Shown here piece after piece: positions 36,502 to 48,700 of a DNA stretch of 64,000 bases (the stretch's first letter is position 1; each line of letters begins with the position of its first letter). This DNA comes from Macrocystis pyrifera (lineage: Eukaryota > Sar > Phaeophyceae > Laminariales > Laminariaceae). The position numbers and the translations under genes are program-made. The stretch lies in the NCBI GenBank assembly GCA_031763025.1, contig JASSKH010000041.1, positions 1,426,001 to 1,490,000 of the forward strand, given 5' to 3'. Below the pieces are notes generated by a model. It was not told where the DNA came from. It did not search any database and was given only the letters and a program-made list of their open reading frames with translations.

Positions 36502-38440
36502 ATAGTCTGTGTCTGGCAGGAGATTTCGTTGGGGTGGACAGAGGCAGGTAAAGGTTCGGATTAGACCGTACCTACATGCGGGAGGGGGATGGAGTGCGGC
36601 GAGTTGTGGAGAAATCATGGGCCATACTGGCGATGGGAATGGCGTCTTTGTTTGCCCGATAATATACAAAGGCGTCCACTTCCTCGGTCGTGCATCGCGG
36701 GGGCTTTTCTTCGTCGGAAACCCATCATGAGTTACAACGGGAGCTTTGGGCTAAATTGACACACGACACGAAATTGGAACGGGGAAGTGTGGTGAGCGTA
36801 AGCTTTATTTATACCAATCCGCCGGAGGATATAAAAAAAAGAGTAAATGTAGATCTGTCACGTTGGTCATTCCTACTCTTCGTTTAGTACTATAGAAGGA
36901 TGTGGAAGAGTCTGGTGCATCACTATCAACAACACGAAGCAGATATGTATGTAGGATGTTTAATGCGCTTCATGAACCACGACGAATACTCCTTATCCCA
37001 GTATGACCAAGAGAGGTACCGATAGCCAGCACGCAAACGCTCAGTCTGAGCCAAACCCCGCATGCTGGGGTGCCGTCTGTGCCGCTGCCGACGGGTCTCT
37101 CTCGTCACTCTCACCAACTCCAACTGAGATTTCACAAAAAAAACAAGCAATGTAGAACAGCGCTCGAATGCATTTCATCGAGGGCAAAAACAAGGAGTAA
37201 ATGGCTGGCTGAAAAGAACAGTGACGTAAATCCAGCGGTCAAGTGCACTTGTATTCTGGAACATTGCAGATAGATATACTCACAGTAGACTAAATGTGGT
37301 GGTTGTGCCGGCTTCCCATGAAAAGAGACCGTGCCGTCGTGTCGTACTTGAGCGGCGTTATCTCCCCTCCGCGTGTTTTGGTGGTCCAAAAAACAAAAAA
37401 GTACCACTCTGGCATTATTATACCTGATAAACTGCGCAGCCGGGTGTTCCTTTATTCACGGTGAGGCGGGCACCCACAACCACCACCTTTCTCCGCAAAC
37501 AGCACCCCAAACCGCTATTATTGCAGTCACGTGTGCAGAAGTGGAAACGTAAATGTGTGAGTTTCGCGCACAGTACCCCATCCATGGACGGACGTCTTCC
37601 ACGGCATGAACTCAAGCCATTAATTACTGTTTCATAGTGTAGTAGTGCAGCGACAGTGAGAGGCGTTGTCGTGTCTGGTGAGGGTGCACGGAAAAATACT
37701 TTGGAAAATACCGGACATGAGCATTTTTGGTTTTTGTTTTAGTGGTCGCTCGAACTGGGGAATTAACAGCGGCAAGCGCTCCCAGCCCACCGCCCCCCAG
37801 CGGTTATGAGACCGGTACAACCGCCAAATATGAAACTGGTTTTCTTGGGTCGAGCGCCTAAACATATGAAAAAAAAAAATGGTCGACAGGTTCCGATATA
37901 TGTGAGGTCCTGCTTACTATGGATCGCCGCAATAACAACTCTTGTAAATCATGCCCAAAAGAGAAGAGAGCCGTCGGGTGGAAGGGTCATTCGACCACGA
38001 ACCAACTCCATGCCGCAGAAACATGGAACACGCCACACTGCCGAAACGTTTTGTGCGGGTTAACGAGGAATATGTTATACAAGCGTGCATCAACACGATG
38101 TTAATATAACGCAAATATCATAGGGACAACAAAATCCCACGTAACTCTTCCGGATTGAGACGGAAGCAAGTTTGTGTAATTGGATCGGAAAGTTAAATAT
38201 TCACTCGAAACCTCGAGAAAAGATCAACGCACCAGACTCGGAAAGTTCCATGCGTGAAACACCGAAACTCATATCCCACAGAAGAAGCGCAACGCAGCGA
38301 CAAACGAACAACAGCATCGCCGCTTCACTCGCGGAGCTGGCTTTATCGCACCGTACAAGGTACAAAGTGCTTTTGGCATCACCCATCCCCACGACACTAC
38401 AGCTTGACCACCTTCACCCACCGAGACTCCTTCCGTCTTT
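36502..38440. other. Intergenic, 3' side of the DNAJC17-like gene
   Basis: Positions 36770-36870 are a dispersed repeat (partner 30355-30440). No other gene was recognised. Sequence immediately before 38441 would be the 3' untranslated region of the minus-strand DNAJC17-like gene. Confidence 0.35.
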
Positions 38441-39737
38441 TCATCGTTTCATCGCCATCATCCGGGCCAAGATGTCGTTCTCGTCTATCAACCCGCCCCC
38501 GACTGCCTTAGCCGACCCTTGGTTGTTTGTCGCGATCTTTCCCACGCTCGCACTGACACCAGCGGCAGGCGCGAAACTCTTGCCCCCCACAGCTCCCCCG
38601 TTAGCCGTGGCGGGCGGTATGTCACTTTTTCTCCTCGCGGCCACATCGGTCGTCGGACGCACCGGGGTCGCGAAGGGGAATGCTGGCTTGCCGATCCCTG
38701 CACCGCCTGGAACCGCGCTCCCACTCCCAGCATCCGCTGCAGCAGCAGGTGTTCCCGTCCCCTCCCTTTCTTCCATCTCCCGTACATTTACCATCCTATA
38801 AACACCGCTACCTTCCCCACCTCTCGTAGACGGGGTCACAGGCTCGGATAACGTCGCGCAGCTAGCCTCTCTGACGTTCGCCGCGCTAAGCCCTACGTCC
38901 CCCGAGCCCTCATTATTGCTGCGCCCTCCGTCTACCTCGCCCGCCGGCGCTGCCGCAGCGGCTGCTTCTCGGTTTGCCGTCCCTGCAGCACCCTGTGTAG
39001 GTACAGCAAATCCCTCTTCTTCCGCCATTTTCTGCAAGAGCGCCCGACGCTCGGCCTCCTGGCGCATCTTCATCATTACCAAAGACTCTCGATCGCGGAA
39101 CGAGTTCACCGACCCCGGCCTCCCCGCCCCCAACCCCGCTCCCGTCCCCGCGGCCCGCTGCGTTTTGAAGCACCCCCGGGGACATGGTGTGGCGGCGCGG
39201 GGCAAATGCACTTCGTTTGGGCCGTCGCTTGCCGACGTGCCTGGCGATCATGGTCTTTCCGTCGGGGTATGCCGCCACGGCTGCGTCCGCGCTTTGGGCC
39301 GAGGCAAACGTCACCTTCGCCCGGTTTCCCGTTCCCAGCTCGATCGACACCGATTCCACCGCGCCGAACCTAGAAAAAAGCACATCCAAGGTGTGGTCCG
39401 AGTGGGATTCCTTTTTCGTCGACCACTTCACCCGCACCATCCGCTCCTCCAGGTCGTCGATATCAGCCGCCCCCGACCCCGACGGCCCTGGAGATTTTTT
39501 GCGCTTCTTCGCGCTGTCGCGGGCCAAATCCCACGCTGCACTCCGCGCGCGGCTCTGTTCCTCGCGCTTGGCGTCGCCCTGCTTCCTGAGTTCGTCGAGC
39601 TTGGCAGCGGCTATCCTCGCCTCGCCCCCTGCTCCTAAGCCGTTCGAGGATGATCCGTTCACGACCTCATTTTCCCGTCTCTCTAACTCTTCGCGGACTT
39701 CCCGTCGCCTCTGCCCCATGTTGCGATTGCGCTCCGC
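38441..39737 (-). CDS. DNAJC17: DNAJC17-like exon 2 (RRM and C-terminus)
   Basis: It starts AERNRNMGQRRREV directly after acceptor CTACAG (39743-39738). The upstream frame stays open to 38913 and the downstream frame is open from about 39250 to the TGA at 38441-38443; total length is 1297 bp, one more than a multiple of three. No pyrimidine-rich acceptor lies in the overlap, which makes an indel likelier than an intron. The plus-strand frames here (38916-39638, 39184-40038) are GC-driven shadows. Confidence 0.8.
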
Positions 39738-42700
39738 CTGTAGGAGCAGAGCGAGAGCGGAGGCCGAGTCAGAACGCGGAGAGCATAGAAAGGCTCAAGA
39801 AGCTGCGATCTTGACCGAGAAAAATAAAAGACGAAAAAAGAGGGTCCGAGGTGCTTATACAGACATGTTAGAACATTGCTGCTGTTACGGGTGCTATCGG
39901 CTGCATATCTATCACTTGTACGAGTCCCGTCTCTCTGGTCTTCTCGGCTGGCGGCTTTCCCTGAATGCCGAAAGAATATATCAAGAGTCCTCATCGCTTT
40001 ATCGGCGGCGCTCCGAACTTGGCCTGGTCACTTTATAGAGAAAAACGTGCGTCCCGCGCGGAGGGCTCGGGAGCCTGTGGGGCGATTCTTTCAATGAATA
40101 TCTGTGTGCACCACCTCACCAGGGAAGTGAGTGTTCGAATGTGCTTGTTCAGTATTTGACGGTTTCATGACTGCTCGGTATATTGGCTTATTATGAGATT
40201 AATTAATTGGTGGTTACTTCTGTGGGTGTATGTGATACCCACCAGGGTCACTTCCATCTGTATCTACTCTGCCGGGAGAATAATACCAAAACCTGAAACA
40301 TCATCTTTCTTCGCCTGGGACTTATCAACACTCTAGAGTAAGTGCCTGCTGTGCCAAAACAAAAAAAGTGCGCAGTCAGACCGATGACAATGGGAAAGCG
40401 AAGTTTGAAAGTTCTCTTGCAAAAATAGTGCTTCCGAGATGCAGCTGAAGATATTCTCGTACCGCCGCTGTGTAGAAAAAATGAAGAAAAAAAAAGTTCG
40501 GAAAAAAAAGTTCGATTTTTTTTTTTTTTTTGGCACACGGCTGCGGGCGGTTTATTTGTTTCTTCTCGGTGTGAATTGCCAACACGCTGATGAAATCAGC
40601 GCGTTCGACAATAGACCTTCGATCTCAACATAGGCTCAGCCCACGGCCAACCTGCTTGGTGTCGCAAGGCCAACGAGTGTAGATGACGGCCTCGAATATA
40701 TCAGGTGAATACATGGTCTAGGGGGCGAGAGCTTGCCGGCGGCGTCCTACGCTCTTATCCCAAACCTGCAAAAAATCCTATTAATACCAAGTATTATTCG
40801 CCTTTCGAGACGAATGGTTTTTTTTTTGTAAACTGTTTTCTGCACACTAACGGCCAATTGCTTTGTTACCGTACGCCTGGCCAGCGCCCTTCACATAACA
40901 CCGGCCATTGTGTGTGTGAGCCTAGGGCGGGTCGGAGCCCCTAACGACCCCATTCAGAGTTCATGGCGCAGTCGATTGTTTTGTCGATCGATGCCTGTCG
41001 AGAACTCGGAATCTCGCCGCTTCGACCTAAACAGTCGGCTGAGTTTTGCTCAAAAGCCGTGCTGTGCCCAACTGTGCCCAACATCTGCCCCATAATTAAT
41101 ATTTTCGGGATTTTTCCAAAGTTTGGAAGTTTTGGTCTCAAGAATCGTGCCCATAGCAAGCTTTACTGAAAAATAATGGCGGGGATCTTTGGAATTCAAA
41201 CTTTTAACGGAAATTTTACGTTGCCGTTGTCATCGATCTCGCGGCTGCAATATAATTTTCATCAACATTCCTCTCAGGTACAGCAGAAACATCCCAAGAC
41301 CCTAAGGCAACCATACAATAGTCGTTGGGTATATAGTAGGACTACTGCAGCAGACGCAGAGGGAATCTGCCCGAAAAGTCACCATGCGCAGGCATGATAC
41401 CTGGTATTTATTAAATTTAATAATATAAATAGTATCTGCTTGGTCGACATAGTGTTGTTTACGGGGTGCATGTACGTAACGATCATCGGCGAAAAGTCTA
41501 CTTGTATGCCTTTTGTCATCTTGGACTTTACTGTGCGTTTTATTTGGTATGGGTATGTTCGCGACACTTCGAGGTCATCGCAATCTGCGCGATGCGACCG
41601 TGATATTATGTTTTGTTCTTTTGCTTCGAAATAGCGGCAACAGCAGCATCTTCCAACAAGTAATATTCCACGTAGCAAGTATCTACGTCGCGAGGGAATT
41701 TCCACACCTCCGTCCAACCTTTTATTATATGGTAACACCTAGGGAACAGCAGGGCAACCCTTGCCCTGCTCTACAATTAATGTTAATAGTATAAATAGGA
41801 GCTGGTTCTGTCCCATTTTTTAATACCGTATGGGATACATAAGGATACACCAACACTCCGTATTATTCGCGACAGAGTGGTATGTTTTAACATCAGGAAT
41901 TCACGCCGTAGTAGACCTTGAAACTTCGTACAACACTTTCCATGGCCTTATGCTGAGGGGTGTAAAGAGGGGGTGCAATTTTATTTTCCTTCTCCGCTTA
42001 TCTGGGGTCTCAATATGTTTGTGAATATTGGGCTTTCTGGGACCCCAGATAGGCGCACAAACACAAAAAAAACTCGCGCCCCCTCCGTCAACCCCTCGGC
42101 ATAATGGCACGGAAGGTATGCGCGAAGTTGCAGGGTCTAATTCGAAAAAAAAAACTCCGTCAACCCCTCAGCATAATGGCACGGCAGATATGTGCGAAGT
42201 TGCCGGGTCTAGTTCGAAAAACCACAAGAACTGCTGAGCTTTAGTTTGAAACGTGCCTTTTACCGATTTTTTCAGCTTCAGTATAGAAATCGACTTCTAG
42301 AGTTAAATTTTACCCGGTGCTTGATACTGATGCTACGCGGTCAGTTCTCCGAATATTTGAATATTTGCGCAATACCATTTTTATAGATATGTCTTGGAGT
42401 ACCAGGGAATCAGTCCGGCCAGAACAAAAATGAATAAAAAATGGTTTCTTCGTACGGAAACGCCTGACTAATGTTGACCATTTTGAAGGTCTGTTGTTGG
42501 TCGGGACACACTTTCGCCGCTAGCGCCACCTCCTCGGCTCTTGAATAAAATAGGGCTATGCCACCCTCCTCTGCTGTTCATTACGGTCAGCATGACACCT
42601 ATTACGGGGGTCCATAGTTAATAGGACCTATGGTGTACATAGAAACCTATGTATTTACCTATTTTTACTAACAATGTTTGGTCCTATTTACTATGGTCGC

Positions 42701-45700
42701 CCGTAATAGTATGCGGCATTCGAGTGACCCCTAGTATGCGGCATTCGAGTACCTGCTGCATGCGGCCTTCGTGCTAGACGCAATTTGGGTCGTTTGGCTT
42801 GAGCCCGCCTGCATTATGAGAGGAGCCGCTTTGCTCTGCCGTCATAATATACAAAATCTGAGGACAGGCCGGACATACCTACCTACAGCACAATCTAGTG
42901 TATCTATAGAAGCAAATCCAAGCATGGATTGAAACCGCGGAGGTCGTGGAGACCGCATCGAGTCTGGAGGCGAGACGTCAGTGTGTAACGTCATCACCAA
43001 GCGGCATCGAGGAGGAGGCAGACATCGAAGCGAGCTGGAGGTGCTTATCGTACGTACTGGTGTGATACAACCAGCAGGCGAGAGCGAAGGCTACAACAGT
43101 TGGTCGAATGGCGTTGATAACTACTGTATTGATATATAACAATGATACGAACATCGATCCTGCGACCTTTTGAGGAAGGGGTACGAGGTACCCTTACCGT
43201 GCTAACATCTCGTATTCGCAGGTTAGGGTACTGGCTGGCGCTGTCAGTATAATGGGTACTACAGCCGTAGGAATCACCAGACAGTACACTGCTGTGGCCG
43301 CGAAGCCTCGAGTCGCGGCCTAGCCCGGCTGGTGAGGGGGGGGGCTCGCGTGAAGCTACTATTTTACGCATTTTCGCTCATTTCCCATCACAGCGTACGT
43401 GAGCAAGAACTCGTCCATCGTGCGCAAAGTCGTCATCTCTCTGCTTATCCTCCGTCTCATGTTTACAGCAGTAGTAGAGGACACCTGCTGATGGTGAATA
43501 ATCCTAAGGTAGCTATTTGCGCACTCTTGTTGGCTAAGGGGTACCATTATATTTTAGGCGGCTCAATCACAAAACCTCCGTAAACATTCACTATCCATGT
43601 TCCATGTGGACAAGTGGCCAAAATCGGGTATACCCGATGCCTTTGTGGCCAAAATCGGGTACCTTTCTATTTCAGTGACCGCAATGGCCCCAGGACGCCA
43701 TGTCATTGGCCAACGCCGGTGACTACCTGATGCTGTCCACATTTGCGCCGGGTATACCCGATTTTGGCTACTTAACCCCAAGAGGTACCCGATTTTTGTA
43801 CCCTCCTACCCGAAAATGGCCAGACTACTACGTATTAGACCACAACGACCAACCACCACTTCAGGGTTTATGCCCGCCTCTCCTCTGACCTCTCTGGTAC
43901 CATGAAGATAGGCAAGAACCATGTGCTTGATGTCCATGATTAGGTCCATATGTACGCTTTCTCTACTGCTGTACCAACAAAACAAACAACCGCTCTCCCT
44001 CCCTCTCCTCTCCTTCTCCCAGCTCCCAGACAGAAGTTAGCACAGCCCTCTCTCGCCCCTTCTCCCGAACCAAAAGCAACCTCAACACAGCAGTAGATTA
44101 GTGACTGATAAAATAAGTGATCAAGTCGCGTACTGCTGTAGTCATCATGCTGTTTTTGACACGCACGCGCCCGGTTTTGTTCCATCCGCGTACGACTGGC
44201 AGGCAGGTCCTCTGTTATTTTCAGCTTCAAGTACTCCAGGTCCACAGGAGTCATTTTCAGCTCCAGGTACAGAATCATTCAAAGTGCCTGGTACTGGCGA
44301 ATCATTGACGGAGCACCAATTACAGGTACTACTGGTACTCCTCTGACGACCTTTGGAGATGTGCCAGCCAACCCCGTCTTCACCGCAACTCTGCCGGGTA
44401 CACTGCAAAGTAGTTTACGATACGTACGCAACATCAACTTCCTCAAAAATTGACTCGTAAGTACGTCCGATACGAGTCGTTTGTCCCTCATCGTCGAACA
44501 TTTCAATAGTCAATACCTGAAGGAAAGATAGTTCGTATTGTTTTCCGAAACTTCATCTCATTACCGTATCGTGTCGCCTGCACGATAATTTACTCAACCA
44601 CCTATTACTAGTAACCTACCAGTATTAATAGTACAATGATAGCAATATGACAAATTATATTCGTACACATCCAGCTACGTATACGTGTACTGCTCAAAGC
44701 ACCGAACAAAACCGGGCGCATGCGTAACCGGGCGCATGCGTGTCAATAACAAAAATATATGGGTAATGCTATTTGCGACACCGATGTCGTAATTTCTTAT
44801 TTGCGACACGGTGTCGCAAATAAGCGGCTTATTTGCGACACCGCGTCACGTTCGCGGCACATACTTGAGATTGGCTCCGCACCGCCAGAGATGTGTTGGC
44901 ATGGCGCAGGGCCATCATTGAAGCTATCGCATGGCCGAAACGGGCCAGGACTCGAGGAGATATCTGGCCTCTTGGAACACCGCAAAACGTTCAGATCGGT
45001 GTCGCAAATAAGGCTTATTTGCGACACCGCGACGTGGTTGCCGCACACGCTCCGGATCGGCAAAGCACTACCAGTAGAGTCTCAGCATGGTGTAGGGCTA
45101 CCATTGAAGTCATCCTGTAGCCTAAACGGGCCAGTACTCGAGGAAATATGGGGTATCCTGGTACAACCCGCAGAATCTTCTGACTGGTGTCGCAAATAAG
45201 GCTTATTTGCGACACGCGTGTCGCAAATATCGTATTTGCTTATTTACGACACGCGTATCGCAAATATCGTATTTGCGACGCCGTGTTGTAGTTGCCGCAC
45301 ACGCTCCGGGTCGGCAACGCACTACCATTAGAGTCTCTGCATGGTGTAGGACTACCATTGAAGCTATCGTGTAGCCAAAACGGGCCAGCACTCGAGGAGA
45401 TATGGGCTATCCTAGTACACGGTCAGAATATTCAACGTGGCTTTTGTACTACTGCTGCTGTGCTACATACAACATAGTAAACACACAAACACGATAGGCT
45501 AGGAGTGCGAAAACTATACATAACCCATCAGACTGCCTCGCCGACCAGGAGACTACGCATGATTTGAGTGGGGCAGGTCAGTGCGCACAATCTGCTGGAG
45601 TTGCGGGATGTTGGTGAATCTTCCATAATGGTTGGGCTTCTCTCCGCAAACATTCTGCCTGAACTTATGGAAAATCATCCAACCCCCGCGCACCAGTGTG

Positions 45701-48700
45701 TACAGCATACAACAACAGCACGTTGAGAACTCTACACAATACTGCAGGGCATCGAAGGACACCTTCCAAGCAGCCTACGAACTCCACGACCTCCTACATG
45801 CGTTACACATACCAGGTACCGATTTCTTCGGCACCATAAACAAGGCGGCGAACCCCTCTGCCGCTTACTTTGAACTCATGCAGTCTGCTGTGGATTTCTT
45901 TTGAATGTTTCACAACCGTTAGAGATAAACATCGGGAATCCGTTTACAAACTGTACGTGCTACGCATGTGCCCTAAGTTAGACTATTATTAGTATTAGTA
46001 TGTGTCAATACTACAGCAGTGCGGATACTGTGGACTGCTGTTGGTGCAACAACAAGTAGGATAATGTGTCGGAACGAACGCGTACAACGAACATGACGCA
46101 TAGCTAGGCAAGCCGCAGCATGGCCGCCCTCTGTGCATCTATGGGGTGTGTTCGTTACCTTAACTAATCCGACAAAAACTGTGCACAGCGTTTCGAAAGT
46201 TTGTTCAGTTCTGTGCGGCAGAACGATAGGCGTTGGTAAACGCCTGAGGGATAGGCGCTTTTACACGGCTGTTCAAGGGCAATTAAACAACCACATTGGT
46301 GGGTGATGATGGTCGCACGGAACGAACGCCGATTTTACTGCGATACCTGGTACTATGATACTGCTGTAGATGACATACACCCACCTACTTCAATAGCATC
46401 CACAGACAAGTACAAAAACCATATACAGAGCGCACGCACAAACTTCTGTGCCCTTCATTTGTGCCCATGTTAATAGACGCGTACACAGAGCACCCGGCGC
46501 CTTGAATGATACCAGCGCTCTCAATTATAGTACGTACGACTTATTAGAACACGGCGCGGCAATACAACCAAGTTAATTTCAAATCCATTGATTCACGATG
46601 ACGTGGCTAACGATCGATGTACTCGTGGAAACATGCTGTACAGTGGTATAGTCCGAGCGCTAAACGGGGCGCGCGCGACGCACGTCGTGCGATGTCGTCA
46701 AATAATGCGGCTTTACGACATCAGTCTGACTAGTCTGACAGTGCACCAGGATGACCAGGATACCACACACAGCAGTATCTACTACTGTAATGGGTTCGTT
46801 CTGGATACACGCAAAATAAGGCTTATTTGCGACATCAGCCCAGGTGTACTAGGATACCCTATATCTCCTCGAGTACGGGCCCGTTTAGGCTACACGATAG
46901 CTTCAACGGTAGCTTTACACCATACTGAGACTCTACTGGTAGTACGTCGCTGATCCGGAGCGTGTGCGGCAACCACGTCGCGGTGTCGCAAATACGGTAT
47001 TTGCGACACGCGTGTCGCAAAAATGGCTTATTTTTAATTGCGACAGGAGCCAGAAGATTCTGCGGGATGTACCAGGATACCCCATATCTCCTCGAGTACT
47101 GGCCCGTTTAGGCTACAGGATGGCTTCAATGGTAGCCCTACACCATGCTGAGACTCTACTGGTAGTGCTTTGCCGATCCGGAGCGTGTGCGACAACCACG
47201 TCGCGGTGGCTTATTTGCGACACCGATCTGAACGGTTTGCGGGTGCACCAAGAGGCCAGATATCTCCTCGAGTCCTGGTCCGTTTCGGCCATGCGATAGT
47301 TTCAATGATGGCCCTGCACCATGCCAACACATCTCTGGCGGTGCGGGGCCAATCTGAGGTATGTGCCGCGAACGTGACGCGGTGTCGCAAATAAGAAATT
47401 GCGACACCGGTGTCGCAAATAGCATTACCCAAAATATATATATGACTACAGCAGTACGCGACTTGATGACTACAGCAGTAAGTACTTGATGGGCACGCCT
47501 TGATACATAACAGTAGTATTACTAATAAAAGTATACGCGACAGCACTTACCGGTACGAATTTGACTCGTGATATTTCAGGCTCGAGCGTTGGACGAAAAT
47601 AAGAATATGACATTTTTTGTACTGAAAATAATGTGGGACACACCTTGCCTTACGCAAGAATTCCAGCCTGGCCAAATAAGAGATGTTGCATAGCAACGCC
47701 CACTCCTTGTGTCTGGGTATAATTGCACTTTTTTTGTCACGAAGTTGGTAGCGTCGCTCATTATATCCGTCACTATACTTCTGCTGCTGTGTTGAGGTTG
47801 CTTTTGGTTCGGGAGAAGGGGCGAGAGAGGGCTGTGCTAACTTTTGTCTGAGAGGAGAGGAGAGGGAGTGAGAGCGGTGGTTTGTGTGCTGGTACAGCAG
47901 TAGAGAGAGCGTACATATGAACCTAATCATGGACATCAAGCACATGGTTCTTGCCTATCTTCGTGGCAGTGTTCGGGATTGGGATTGAATTGCCCTGAAC
48001 AGATTGCAGTCTTTTGGAAAATGTCGAGATTGCATTGGCGGTTTTGATGGCCGATCTTTCAATTTAGACTGAGAATCGAAGGTTGGGCTGATTCAGTCTT
48101 TCAATCTCAATATTTTGGATCCCGCCCGAATAACGCCTTACCATATCACTGGAAACCCCTTGAAAACGCATCTCCCCGCCAATCTCTACACAAACCAGCT
48201 GTGTCCAGGCACCCTCATGCAGATGTATGGATGTATGATTATATGCACCCTTCCTGTGGTAACGATTTCGCTTGTTTTTATGTGTGTGGGGTGTGGGGAG
48301 CATAGTGAGATATTGAGAAGCCAGGATACAATACGAAGCCGCATGGGGTACCAGCAGCAAATGAATAATGAATAATGTGCACCAGATATTATGCAAGAAG
48401 CTGCGCCGTGGGTGGCGTTCTGGTACGTGTGAGCCTTGCGCTCTTGGGCTTCTGAGGGGTGCATGTTGTACCTTTTGCTATAACACTTTTATGTCTATTG
48501 CTTGGTCAGATGAAATGCTACACCCTGCTGTCCACCTTTCCGTGACATAATGTGGATGCATACTGCGACTCGTGCGCTCCTACTGTAACAGTAGTAGTGG
48601 TGTGTGTTGTTGCTGAATTGAGAACTGATGCATTTTGAGCATACAGCAGCATACATGTCGTAGAATATTCAGCAACCACGAGTGTAAAACATCAAAATAC

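Larger units (their letters stand above)
39738..43608 (-). other. DNAJC17-like intron 1, 3' part
   Basis: It holds two dispersed repeats whose inverted partners lie at 28240-28490 and 27760-27962 (here 40370-40630 and 40920-41135). It also holds a hairpin at 42001-42050 (TCTGGGGTCTC...GGGACCCCAGA), a tandem pair of about 65-bp units (42075-42225) and a MITE at 42602-42706. Confidence 0.5.

Noticed and set aside
39184-40038. 284-codon plus frame
   Set aside because: Shadow of the minus-strand DNAJC17-like exon 2, whose conserved RRM settles the strand.
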